In this document: positions 38,767 through 47,108 of the stretch, piece after piece
How the letters are laid out: the number at the start of each line of letters is the position of its first letter
How positions within the stretch are numbered: the stretch's first letter is position 1
NCBI RefSeq assembly: GCF_007845675.1
Contig: NZ_VOBR01000014.1
Location: 166,401 to 230,400 of the forward strand
From: Lentzea tibetensis
GTDB lineage: Bacteria > Actinomycetota > Actinomycetes > Mycobacteriales > Pseudonocardiaceae
Length of the DNA stretch: 64,000 nt
Direction: 5' to 3'
The notes under the pieces: generated by a model
The model's database searches: none
Seen by the model: only the letters and a program-made list of their open reading frames with translations
Told to the model about the DNA's origin: nothing
Made by a program: the position numbers and the translations under genes

Positions 38767-38782
38767 CTGCGCTGGACTGACT
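38755..38782. repeat. 14-bp tandem duplication across a stop codon
   Basis: GCGCTGGACTGACT occurs at 38755-38768 and 38769-38782. The first copy holds the last codons and stop of the upstream gene; the second touches the stop of the convergent HAD gene. Confidence 0.85.
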
Positions 38783-39432
38783 CAGACGCCGAGCAGCTCC
38801 GGCAGCCCGGCGACGCTCGGCAGCAGGTGCGTGTGCCGCACGACGCCCAGTTCCTCGGCGTCGTGCCCGCCGCTCAGCACCCCGACCACGTACGCGGCCC
38901 CGGCGTTCACGCCCGCCTCGAGGTCGCGCGTGGTGTCCCCGGCGACCAGCACCTCGGCGACCGACCGGACGCCGGTCAGCTCCATCGCCCGGAAGATCAT
39001 GTACGGCGCGGGCCTGCCCGCGGGCACGTCGGAGACGCACACGACGGCGTCCAGCACCGAGGAGTCCCACCCGAGCGTGCCGAGCAGCCCGTCGACGACG
39101 GCCCGGTCGAACCCGGTGGTGAGCGCGACCTTGACGCCCGCGGCGCGCAGCTTCGCCAGCGCCTCCGGCACACCGGGCAGCGGTTCGGGCGGAACGGCCT
39201 CGTAGGCTGCCGCCAGCCGTCGCCGGAAGTCGGCGAACGCGGCGTCCACAACGTCTACTTCGGACTGTCCGAGCATGGCGGCGATGGCTTCCCGCTTGGA
39301 CGCGCCCATCCACCGGTGCACGTCGCCCGCGTCGCCGCCCGCCGCGACGACCGCGTCCCGCAGCGCGTCGTACACGGCGCCGTGCTCCTGCACGGTCGTC
39401 CCCGCGACGTCCAGCACGACGAGTGAGATCAC
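38782..39432 (-). CDS. Phosphonatase-like HAD hydrolase
   Basis: A 216-residue protein. Motif I is VVLDVAGTTVQEHG, in which the second Asp of DxD is replaced (DVAGTT), as in phosphonoacetaldehyde hydrolase (PhnX). HRWMGASKREAI, TTGFDRAVV (motif II) and AGDTTRDLEAGVNAG (motif IV) follow. Fits the phosphonatase-like family (TIGR03351) linked to phosphonate loci; probably cleaves a C-P bond of phosphonoacetaldehyde-like compounds. GTG 39432 overlaps the GntR stop by 4 bp. Confidence 0.85.
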   Translation of the reverse strand: MISLVVLDVAGTTVQEHGAVYDALRDAVVAAGGDAGDVHRWMGASKREAIAAMLGQSEVDVVDAAFADFRRRLAAAYEAVPPEPLPGVPEALAKLRAAGVKVALTTGFDRAVVDGLLGTLGWDSSVLDAVVCVSDVPAGRPAPYMIFRAMELTGVRSVAEVLVAGDTTRDLEAGVNAGAAYVVGVLSGGHDAEELGVVRHTHLLPSVAGLPELLGV

Positions 39433-40175
39433 GACGCCCTCCAGTCCCGCAGCAGAGCTGGTCGCGCCTGCTGGGAGTTCTCGATCGAGAAGCTGACCAT
39501 GTCCGGCCGGTAGCGGTCGTCCGAGTACTCGACGGGCCGGCCGTCCACACCGGACGCCCGGCGGCGTTCCCTCAGCAGCGGTGCGCCGACCGGGACGTCC
39601 AGCAGCGAGCTGTCCACCTCGTCCGCCGCGACCGCGTCGATCTGGTGCCGCGCAACGGACATGTCGACGCCGCACGACCCGAGGTGCGCGTACAACGAGC
39701 CCGAGTCGCAGTCGAAGTCGAGCAGCAACCGCCCGACCGGCTCGACGAAGGTCGTGCGCTCCAGCATCGTCGGCCGCCCGTCGATCGACCGCTGCCGCAG
39801 CAGCTGGACGACCTGCGCGCCCTCCTCGAGCCCGAGCGCGTCGGCCACCTCCGCCGACGCGGGCCGCAACGCGATCTCCAGCGTCCGCTGGCCGGGGGTG
39901 TGCCCCATCCCGGCCGCCCAGCTGGAGAACGACAGGAACGTCTCGAACGGCTGACTGAGCGCCTGCATCCGCACGACAGCGGGCTTGCCGCGACCACCGC
40001 CGATCATGCCCTCGGCCCGCAGCGCGGACAGCGCCTGGCGCACCGGCGCGCGGGAGGCGTTCCACATCGCGCTCAGCTGCGACTCGGACGGCACGGGGTC
40101 GCCCACCGCGAGCTCGCCGGACGCGATGGCCCGGCGCAGGTCGGCGGCGATGCGCTCGTGCAGCGGTGTCTCCAT
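39429..40175 (-). CDS. GntR/HutC-type transcriptional regulator
   Basis: A 248-residue protein from ATG 40175. N-terminal winged helix (ERIAADLRRAIASGELAVGDPVPSESQLSAMWNASRAPVRQALSAL), C-terminal UTRA ligand domain (~90-248). Divergent from the phosphonate uptake operon, with TGTCATGACA palindromes near both starts; likely a PhnF-like regulator of both arms. Confidence 0.88.
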   Translation of the reverse strand: METPLHERIAADLRRAIASGELAVGDPVPSESQLSAMWNASRAPVRQALSALRAEGMIGGGRGKPAVVRMQALSQPFETFLSFSSWAAGMGHTPGQRTLEIALRPASAEVADALGLEEGAQVVQLLRQRSIDGRPTMLERTTFVEPVGRLLLDFDCDSGSLYAHLGSCGVDMSVARHQIDAVAADEVDSSLLDVPVGAPLLRERRRASGVDGRPVEYSDDRYRPDMVSFSIENSQQARPALLRDWRAS

Positions 40176-40190
40176 GAACCGAACCCTACC

Positions 40191-40200
40191 TGTCATGACA
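40191..40200. promoter_or_regulatory. Candidate GntR operator 1
   Basis: TGTCATGACA, a perfect 10-bp palindrome followed by AGT, 15 bp upstream of the GntR start. The same 13 bp recur at 40269-40281. Confidence 0.68.
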
Positions 40201-40268
40201 AGTCTGAACACCACATGAACACGTCACCATCGGCGTTGACGAACTCCGCCTGGCCAGCTGAGAGTACA

Positions 40269-40278
40269 TGTCATGACA
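40269..40278. promoter_or_regulatory. Candidate GntR operator 2
   Basis: TGTCATGACA again, overlapping the ATG (40273) of the oxidoreductase gene. A regulator bound here would block transcription or translation start. Confidence 0.68.
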
Positions 40279-41364
40279 AGTGACCTGGTCGTGGTCGGCG
40301 CCGGGATCGTGGGGCTGGCGCACGCGTTCGACGCGGTCGAGCGCGGCCTCTCCGTCACCGTGGTCGAGCGCGACGCGCACGCGACCGGGGCGTCGGTCCG
40401 CAACTTCGGGCACGGCTGCTTCACCGCGCAGGACGGCGTCGCGCTCGACTACGCGCTCGTCGCCCGCGAAGCGTGGCTGCGGCTCGCGAAGGAAGCCGGG
40501 TTCTGGTTGCGCGACAAGGGAACGCTCGTCGCCGCTCGCGCCGACGACGAACTGGCCGTGCTGCGGGAGTTCGCCGAGATCCGCGATGTGCGGCTGCTCT
40601 CACCGCGCCAGCTGCCGGTGCCGCTCGACGGCGTCCTCGGCGCGGCGCTGCTGCCGCTGGACATCAGGGTGGACCCGCGCGAAGCGGTGCACCGGATCGC
40701 CCGGTACCTCGCGGAACGGGGCGTGCGGTTCCACTGGTCCACCAGCGCGCACACCATCGAGCCCGGACTGGTGCGCACCAGCCGCGGCCCGCTGGCGGCG
40801 CGCAAGATCGTGGTGGCCGTCGGCCACGACGTCGACCGGCACTTCCCCGGCACCGCCGAACAACACGACGTGCGGCGCTGCGAACTGCGCATGCTGCGCG
40901 TCGCCGACCCGCACGGCACGACCGTCGAGCCGGCCGTGCTGACCGGCTTCTCCCTGTTGCGCTACAACGGTTTCGCGCGCTGTCCCAGCCACCCGCTCGT
41001 CCGGGAGCGGCTCGCGCGCGAGCACCCCGAGCTCGTCGAGATCGGGCTCAACCTGATGTTCACCCAGCTGCCCGACGGCTCGCTGACCATCGGCGACACC
41101 CACGCCTACGGGCAGACCGTCGAGCCGTACCGCACCGAGGAGCTGGACGAGCGCGTGCTCGCCGAGACCGCGCGGCTGCTCGGTGTGCCGCGCCTGACCG
41201 TGCTCGAGCGCTGGCGCGGTGTCTACGCGTCCGCGCCCGGCCCGTTCCTGGTGGCCACGCCCGCCGACGACGTCCGGGTGGTCTCGGTGACCTCCGGCAT
41301 CGGCATGACCACCGCGCTCGGACTCGCTCCGACCGTGATCGACGACCTCTTCCAGGAGCTGTGA
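40273..41364 (+). CDS. FAD-dependent oxidoreductase of phosphonate loci (TIGR03364-like)
   Basis: A 363-residue protein of the DAO (glycine/sarcosine oxidase) superfamily. N-terminal dinucleotide-binding VVGAGIVGLAHAFDAVERGLSVTVVERD, then GASVRNFGHG, and C-terminal TSGIGMTTALG. The family travels with phosphonatase-like HAD enzymes and PhnCDE; related enzymes oxidise N-alkylated 2-aminoethylphosphonate. Here it would feed the HAD enzyme encoded on the other arm. First gene of a tightly overlapping operon. Confidence 0.83.
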   Translation: MTSDLVVVGAGIVGLAHAFDAVERGLSVTVVERDAHATGASVRNFGHGCFTAQDGVALDYALVAREAWLRLAKEAGFWLRDKGTLVAARADDELAVLREFAEIRDVRLLSPRQLPVPLDGVLGAALLPLDIRVDPREAVHRIARYLAERGVRFHWSTSAHTIEPGLVRTSRGPLAARKIVVAVGHDVDRHFPGTAEQHDVRRCELRMLRVADPHGTTVEPAVLTGFSLLRYNGFARCPSHPLVRERLAREHPELVEIGLNLMFTQLPDGSLTIGDTHAYGQTVEPYRTEELDERVLAETARLLGVPRLTVLERWRGVYASAPGPFLVATPADDVRVVSVTSGIGMTTALGLAPTVIDDLFQEL

Positions 41365-42242
41365 TGCGCCTGCTGGCCGCAACGATGACCGCCGCCGTCC
41401 TGCTGACCGCGTGCGGATCCCTCACCGACACCAGCGCCGGGACGTGCCCCGGCGGCCAGATCCGGTTCGGCGTCGAACCGTACGAGGACCCCGCGAAGCT
41501 CAAGCCCGCCTACGAGGTGCTGGCGAAGGCGTTGCAGGGCGCGCTGAACTGCCCGGTCGAGCTCCAGGTCGTCGACGACTACGCCGCCGAGGTGCTCGCC
41601 ATGCGCAACGGCAGGCTCGACATCGCCCAGTTCGGGCCGCTCGGGTACGTGTTCGCCAGCACCAAGGCGAAGGCCGAGCCGCTGGTGTCCTTCGGCGACG
41701 CCAAGGGCGCACTCACCACGTACACGGCCGCGATCTGGGTGCCGAAGGACTCACCGGTCAAGAGCGTCAAGGACCTCGACGGCAAATCGCTCGCGTTGAG
41801 CAGCATCGGCTCGACCTCGGGTGACGCGCTGCCCCGGTACGCGCTGCGGCAGGCGGGCGTGACGGCGAGGCTCGACTACGCGGGCGGGCACCCGGAGGCG
41901 ATGCTGGCGCTCACCAACGGCAAGGTCGAGGCCGCCGAGATCAACAGCCAGCAGCTCGCGACGGCCAAGGCGGCGGGTGCGTTCGACGAGACGCGGTTCC
42001 GCGCGGTGTGGACGTCCGAGCCGATCCCGAACGACCCGATCACCGTGCGCGGCGACCTCGACCCGGCGTTCAAGGACCGGGTGCGCAAGGCGTTGCTGCA
42101 GCTGGGCCCCGCGGACGTCGCGAAGGTCGGCGCGCTGCTCGACGTCGACCCGCCCGGTCCGCTGGCCGCGGTCACGAAGGACACCTATCGGCCGCTGTTC
42201 GACCTCGCTGCCACGCTCGGGCTCACCGAAGAGGACGTCTGA
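41364..42242 (+). CDS. phnD: Phosphonate ABC transporter substrate-binding lipoprotein
   Basis: 292 residues; lipobox LLTAC (Cys17). PhnD-like features: IRFGVEPYEDPAKLKPAYEVLAKAL, DYAAEVLAMRNGRLDIAQFGPLGYVFAS and SIGSTSGDALPRYAL. Start overlaps the previous stop (TGATG). Confidence 0.9.
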   Translation: MRLLAATMTAAVLLTACGSLTDTSAGTCPGGQIRFGVEPYEDPAKLKPAYEVLAKALQGALNCPVELQVVDDYAAEVLAMRNGRLDIAQFGPLGYVFASTKAKAEPLVSFGDAKGALTTYTAAIWVPKDSPVKSVKDLDGKSLALSSIGSTSGDALPRYALRQAGVTARLDYAGGHPEAMLALTNGKVEAAEINSQQLATAKAAGAFDETRFRAVWTSEPIPNDPITVRGDLDPAFKDRVRKALLQLGPADVAKVGALLDVDPPGPLAAVTKDTYRPLFDLAATLGLTEEDV

Positions 42243-42877
42243 TGTCGCTGGAGATCCGCGGCCTGCGCAAGTCGTACGACGGCCGCACGGTGCTCGACGG
42301 GTTCGACCTCGACGTGCGGCCCGGTGAGTTCGTGGCGCTGCTCGGCCCGAACGGGTCCGGCAAGTCGACCGCGCTGCGCTGCGCCGTCGGGCTCGAACGG
42401 CCGGACGCCGGCGAGATCACCTCGGCCCCGGCGGCGATGGTGTTCCAGGGCATCCACCTGGTGCGCAGGCGAACCGCGCTGGACAACGTCTGCACGGGCG
42501 CGCTCGGCAGGCTGCCGCTGCGCCGGTCCTTCTTCTTCCCCAACACTTTGCGGTCCGAAGCGATGGAGTGTCTGGACCGGGTCGGGCTCGCCGACCGCGC
42601 GGCTGAGCGGTGCGCGCGGCTGTCCGGCGGACAGCAGCAGCGCGTCGCCATCGCACGGGCGCTGTGCCAGCGCGCGGAGGTGATCCTGGCCGACGAACCG
42701 GTGTCCGCGCTCGACCCGGCCGCCGCCGCACAGGTCGTGGAGTTGTTGCGGCAACTCGCTTCCGACGGCCTGGCCGTGGTCGCGGTGCTGCACCAGCCCG
42801 AGCTGGCCCACTGCTACGCGCACCGGATCGTGGCTCTGCACAACGGCAAGGCCGCTTCACCGGAGGTGACGCGATGA
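42242..42877 (+). CDS. phnC: Phosphonate ABC transporter ATPase
   Basis: 211 residues. Walker A GPNGSGKS (35-42), Q-loop VFQGIHL, signature LSGGQQQRVAIARAL, Walker B VILADEPVSALD. Overlaps phnD by 1 bp (TGATG) and phnE by 4 bp. Confidence 0.92.
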   Translation: MSLEIRGLRKSYDGRTVLDGFDLDVRPGEFVALLGPNGSGKSTALRCAVGLERPDAGEITSAPAAMVFQGIHLVRRRTALDNVCTGALGRLPLRRSFFFPNTLRSEAMECLDRVGLADRAAERCARLSGGQQQRVAIARALCQRAEVILADEPVSALDPAAAAQVVELLRQLASDGLAVVAVLHQPELAHCYAHRIVALHNGKAASPEVTR

Positions 42878-43659
42878 CGCTCGCACCTCCACGCCGAAGG
42901 GCACCGTCGAAGCTCGCGATCGCCATCGCACTGGTCGTCGTGACCGCGCACGTGCTCGCCTGGCGCGCCACGGACATCTCACCGTCCACATTGGTCTCAG
43001 GTTGGCGAGGCATGGCCGACTTCCTCGCGTCGTCCCTGCCGCCCGACCTGTCCGTGCTGGGCGCGGGACTCGACGCCGCGGTCGTGACCCTCTACATGGG
43101 ACTGCTGGGCACGACGCTGTCGATCCCGTCCGCTTTGGCGCTGGCGTTGCTGTCTTCTCGCGCGACGACGCCTGGTTCGGTGACCGCCCAGGCGGCGCGC
43201 TCGGTCCTGTCGTTCCTGCGCTCGGTCCCGGACGTGGTGTTCGCGCTGATCTTCGTGACGGCCGTCGGACTCGGCCCGTTCGCCGGCGTGCTCGCGCTGG
43301 TGTGCCACAACACCGGCGTGATGGGCAAGCTGTGGGCCGAGTCGATGGACGAGAGCGATCGCGGCCCGCGCGACGCGCTGCGCGTCGCCGGCGCGTCCCG
43401 CGCCCAGGTCGCGGTCAACGCGGTGCTGCCGACCGTGCTGCCGTCGCTGGCCGGCCTGCTGCTCTACCGGCTGGACGTGAACGTGCGGTCGTCGCTCGTG
43501 CTCGGCCTGGTCGGCGCGGGCGGCATCGGCTTCCTCATCAACCAGTCGATCAAGCTGTTCCGCTTCGACGAGATGGTCACGCACATCCTGGTGGTGCTCG
43601 TGCTGGTCGTCGCGGTGGACCAGCTGTCCTCGTTCGTCAGGCGGCGGCTCGGCGTGTGA
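42874..43659 (+). CDS. phnE: Phosphonate ABC transporter permease
   Basis: 261 residues with about six TM helices and the EAA-like loop DALRVAGASRAQVAVNAVLPTVLPS, typical of PhnE. A single permease implies a homodimer. Last transport gene of the operon. Confidence 0.9.
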   Translation: MTLAPPRRRAPSKLAIAIALVVVTAHVLAWRATDISPSTLVSGWRGMADFLASSLPPDLSVLGAGLDAAVVTLYMGLLGTTLSIPSALALALLSSRATTPGSVTAQAARSVLSFLRSVPDVVFALIFVTAVGLGPFAGVLALVCHNTGVMGKLWAESMDESDRGPRDALRVAGASRAQVAVNAVLPTVLPSLAGLLLYRLDVNVRSSLVLGLVGAGGIGFLINQSIKLFRFDEMVTHILVVLVLVVAVDQLSSFVRRRLGV

Positions 43660-43669
43660 AGATCGGTCC

Positions 43670-44611
43670 GTGTCCTTCGTCTACTCGATCCCGATGCGCA
43701 ACCGGTTCCGCGGCATCACCGTCCGGTCGGGCCTGCTGTTCGAGGGACCCGCGGGGTGGGGCGAGTTCTGCCCGTTCCTCGACTACTCCGACGCCGAGTG
43801 CGTGCCGTGGCTGGCCTGCGCACGCGAGGCGGCGTTCGAGGGGTGGCCCGCGCCGGTGCGGTCGCGCATCCCGGTGAACTGCACGGTTCCGGTGGTCTCC
43901 GCCGCACGGGCGTTCGAGATCGTCGCCGCCTCCGGCTGCTCGACGGCCAAGGTGAAGGTCGCGGAGTCCCCGCTCGCCGAGGACTGCGAACGCCTGGAAG
44001 CGGTGCGGGCCGCGCTGGGCCCGTCCGGCTTCATCCGGGTCGACGCGAACATGATGTGGGACGTCGACCAGGCCGTCGTGGCGATCCGCGCTCTCGACCG
44101 GGCGGCAGGCGGCCTGCAGTACGTGGAGCAGCCGTGCCCGACGATCGAGGACCTGGCCGCCGTCCGCAGGCGCGTCTCGGTGCCGATCGCGGCCGACGAG
44201 TCGATCCGGCGGGCGGAGGACCCGCTGAAGGTGGCCGTCGCCGGTGCCGCGGACATCGCGGTGATCAAGGTGGCACCACTGGGCGGGGTGCGGCGGGCGT
44301 TGCGGGTCGCCGAGGCCTGCGGGCTGCCGTGCGTCGTGTCGTCCGCGGTCGAGACGTCGGTCGGGCTGGCCGCTGGACTGGCGCTGGCGGGCGCGCTGCC
44401 GACGTTGGACTACGCCTGCGGACTGGCCACGATGGCGCTGATGACCGGGGACGTGACGGACTCGTCCCTGGTGCCGGTCGACGGTTTCATACCCGTCCTG
44501 AGCACACCACCGGTGCCGAACGACGCGTTCGCGGCCGACGAGGAGACCGCGGAGTTGTGGCGTTCCCGACTCCAACGCGTTTCTGACACAAGTGAGCTAA
44601 ATCCCCGGTAG
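43670..44611 (+). CDS. menC: o-Succinylbenzoate synthase (MenC)
   Basis: 313-residue enolase-superfamily enzyme. Catalytic Lys in TAKVKV, metal ligands in RVDANMMWD, YVEQPC and AADES, second Lys in VIKVAPLGGV. The pattern is that of actinobacterial MenC, dehydrating SHCHC to OSB for menaquinone. GTG 43670 is 10 bp after phnE. No other men gene is nearby; a dipeptide epimerase is a less likely alternative. Confidence 0.85.
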   Translation: MSFVYSIPMRNRFRGITVRSGLLFEGPAGWGEFCPFLDYSDAECVPWLACAREAAFEGWPAPVRSRIPVNCTVPVVSAARAFEIVAASGCSTAKVKVAESPLAEDCERLEAVRAALGPSGFIRVDANMMWDVDQAVVAIRALDRAAGGLQYVEQPCPTIEDLAAVRRRVSVPIAADESIRRAEDPLKVAVAGAADIAVIKVAPLGGVRRALRVAEACGLPCVVSSAVETSVGLAAGLALAGALPTLDYACGLATMALMTGDVTDSSLVPVDGFIPVLSTPPVPNDAFAADEETAELWRSRLQRVSDTSELNPR

Positions 44612-44621
44612 TCTGGTCGGC

Positions 44622-45440
44622 ATGATCAGGGCGCTGGTGGGGACCGCCGTGATGGCGGTGGGGCTCGGAGTCGCGGGAGCCGTGGGCGACAGGTGGCTCA
44701 CCGCGGTCGTCTGCTTCGCGATCGTGGTGCCGCTCATCCTGCTGCTGCGCCGCTTCGCGGACCGCGCGCCGCTGCGCACCCTCGGGCTCGTCCGGCCAGG
44801 TCTGGTGGTGCTCGGTGCCGGGGTGACGCTGCTGTCCGCGGCGATCGTGTTCGGCGCGGGTACAGCGCTCGGCTGGCTGCGGTGGGGCACGCCGGACTGG
44901 CCGCAGCTGGCGTTGTTCCTGCTCACCAACACCGTGATCGCGTTCCTGCTGGAGGCGATGCCGGAGGAGCTCGTCTTCCGCGGCTACGTGTTCACCGCCC
45001 TGCCGCGTGGCCTGAAGTTCGCCGGCACGCTGGCGCTGTTCACGTGCGCCGCGCTGACGTCGAACGCGGTGCGGCACCTGATCGACCCCGCGCACCCGCT
45101 GACGTTCGCGCCGGCGGGCGAGGACCCGGTGGCCTACGCGGTGCTCATGGCGGTCTTCGGCATCACGCTGCTCGTCGCCCGGATCCGCACCGGGTCGCTG
45201 TGGACGTGCGTCGGGCTGCACCTCAGCTTCCTGGCGGTCAACCGGGTCGTGCTGTTCGGCGACACGCGCGGAGCCGGGTGGTCCGCGGAGCTGGTCGCGC
45301 CCGACGCGGTGCTGCTCGTCCCCGCCTACCTCCTGCTGACCGCAGTGGTCCTGGCCCTGATCCCGCGAGCGTCCTCCGTGCGGCCGGGACGGCTCAGGGC
45401 TTCCCGCGCGTCAGGCCTGCACCCATCGCACCCATGCTGA
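44622..45440 (+). CDS. CPBP family intramembrane metalloprotease
   Basis: 272 residues, about eight hydrophobic helices. AMPEELVFRGYVF is the EExxxR motif of CPBP (Abi/CAAX protease) proteins, with later His motifs (AVRHLIDP, GLHLSFLAVN). Starts 10 bp after menC. The last 47 bp overlap the convergent CapA-like gene. Confidence 0.86.
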   Translation: MIRALVGTAVMAVGLGVAGAVGDRWLTAVVCFAIVVPLILLLRRFADRAPLRTLGLVRPGLVVLGAGVTLLSAAIVFGAGTALGWLRWGTPDWPQLALFLLTNTVIAFLLEAMPEELVFRGYVFTALPRGLKFAGTLALFTCAALTSNAVRHLIDPAHPLTFAPAGEDPVAYAVLMAVFGITLLVARIRTGSLWTCVGLHLSFLAVNRVVLFGDTRGAGWSAELVAPDAVLLVPAYLLLTAVVLALIPRASSVRPGRLRASRASGLHPSHPC

Positions 45441-46485
45441 GCAGCACACCTTCGGTCCGCTTGATCGCCTCGGTGCGCCGCGGCGACTCGGGCATCCGCG
45501 TCAGGTCCACCAACCGGATGGGCGGCCCCAACTCGACGAGCGTGGGCACGTACTCGGCCGTCTCGACCTTCCAGCCCTGGGGTCCCTGCACGAACTTGAA
45601 GCGCGCGATCGCGCCCTCCTCGGTGACGCCGCGCGGCTCTGAGTGCCGGGCGACCTCGTTGCCGAGGCCGTAGGCGACCCACTTGCCGCCGATGTTCTCG
45701 AACGGCTGCACCACGTGCACGTGCGTGCCGATGATCAGGTCGACGGCCGGGTCGGCCAGGATCTGGCGGGCCAGCGACTTCTGCTCGTCCGTCGCCTCGT
45801 GCTGGTACTCCGCGCCCCACTGCACGGACAGCACGACGACCTCGGCACCGGCGGCACGCGCCGCGCGGGCATCGGCCAGGATCTTCGGCACGTTGATCTG
45901 GTTCGCCATCCACGGCTGCGGCAGCGGGATGCCGTTGAAGCCGTAGGTGAACGACAGCTGCGCCACTTTCACGCCACCGGCGTCCAGGATCAGCGGCGCG
46001 GCGGCCTCCTCGGGCGTGCGGAACGAGCCGGTGTGCTTCAGCCCGACGGCGTCGAGTGCGTCCAGGGTCGTCTGGATCGCGGACGGGCCGCGGTCGAGCG
46101 TGTGGTTGGACGCGGTCGAGCAGCTGTCGTAACCCAGGTCCTTCAGGCCGCGAGCCACCTCGGGCGGCGCCAGGAAGGACGGGTAGCCGAAGAACGGGCC
46201 CTCCGGCTTGCCGAGCGGCACCTCCAGGTGGCACAGCGACACGTCCGCGTCGACGGCCCTGCGCACGCCGTCGAAGAGCGGCAGGAAGTTGCGGCCACCG
46301 CCGCCGTCGGCGACGGCCTGGTCGGTCAGCGCCGGGTGGATCAGGATGTCGCCGCCCGCGGCCAGCGTGAACGAGCGCGGTGGCGGTGGCGAGTCCGACG
46401 ACGTGGAGGACGGCGGCGCGGGCACCGGCGTCATGACGACGGGTGAGCCGGTGCACGCGGACGCGAAGAACCCGGCGGCCAGCAC
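45394..46485 (-). CDS. CapA family lipoprotein (metallophosphatase fold)
   Basis: 363 residues from GTG 46485. Lipobox FASAC. Then AAGGDILIHPAL, HLEVPLGKPEGPFFGYPSFLAPPEVARGLKDLGYDSCSTASNHTLDRG and IIGTHVHVVQPFENIGGKWVAYGLGN, the CapA/PGA_cap metallophosphatase pattern. GTG gives a signal peptide without basic residues; a CTG at 46515, overlapping the coxG stop, would give MNLVTRRLALVLAAGFFASAC, which is much better. Last gene of the cox-like operon. Confidence 0.85.
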   Translation of the reverse strand: MLAAGFFASACTGSPVVMTPVPAPPSSTSSDSPPPPRSFTLAAGGDILIHPALTDQAVADGGGGRNFLPLFDGVRRAVDADVSLCHLEVPLGKPEGPFFGYPSFLAPPEVARGLKDLGYDSCSTASNHTLDRGPSAIQTTLDALDAVGLKHTGSFRTPEEAAAPLILDAGGVKVAQLSFTYGFNGIPLPQPWMANQINVPKILADARAARAAGAEVVVLSVQWGAEYQHEATDEQKSLARQILADPAVDLIIGTHVHVVQPFENIGGKWVAYGLGNEVARHSEPRGVTEEGAIARFKFVQGPQGWKVETAEYVPTLVELGPPIRLVDLTRMPESPRRTEAIKRTEGVLLSMGAMGAGLTRGKP

Positions 46486-46511
46486 CAGGGCCAGCCGCCG
46501 GGTGACGAGGT

Positions 46512-47108
46512 TCAGCGGTTCCGCCTGCGCCGCAGGACGAAGACGATCACGACGAGCGCGACCGCCAGCACCGGTAGCAGGCGTTTCAGCACCGGAACGC
46601 CGGCGGTGCCGATGAGATCGATGGGTTCGGGCTCATCGCGGACGACTCGGAGATGCTGTTGCTGCACATCGCCAGCTTCCCCCGGCTCGAGCTCCGTCGC
46701 CAGGGATTCCGCGAACTGCGCCACGATCTTCCCGCCCACTTCGGCGATCAGGCCCCGTCCGAGCTGGGCCGGACGGCCGGTGATGCTGAGGTCCGTTTCG
46801 ACCCGCACCTCCTCGTCGACGTGCACCGTCACGGTCGCTCTGGCCGTGCCGTTGCCGCGCGTGTCCTTGCCCGAGGCGCGCAGCACCAGCGAATGCGCGA
46901 CCGGGTCGATGTCGACGAACTCGCCGGTGCCCCGGTAGAGCAGGTTCACCGGCCCGAGCTTGACCTTCACCGTCCCGCTGAACGTCTTGCCGTCGACCCC
47001 GGACAGGGTGGCGCCCGGCATGCAGGGCGCCACCCGTTCCGGATCCAGCAACGCCTCCCACACCTGGTCGAGCGGTGCGGGGACGGTGAACCGGTGTTCC
47101 AGCTTCAT
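46512..47108 (-). CDS. coxG: CoxG/SRPBCC family protein with C-terminal membrane anchor
   Basis: 198 residues. SRPBCC fold with MKLEHRFTVPAPLDQVWEALLDPERVAPCMPGATL, the typical CoxG start, and GRPAQLGRGLIAEV. A TM helix at ~170-190 and RRRRNR tail anchor it to the membrane. Overlaps the medium subunit gene by 4 bp. Confidence 0.88.
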   Translation of the reverse strand: MKLEHRFTVPAPLDQVWEALLDPERVAPCMPGATLSGVDGKTFSGTVKVKLGPVNLLYRGTGEFVDIDPVAHSLVLRASGKDTRGNGTARATVTVHVDEEVRVETDLSITGRPAQLGRGLIAEVGGKIVAQFAESLATELEPGEAGDVQQQHLRVVRDEPEPIDLIGTAGVPVLKRLLPVLAVALVVIVFVLRRRRNR

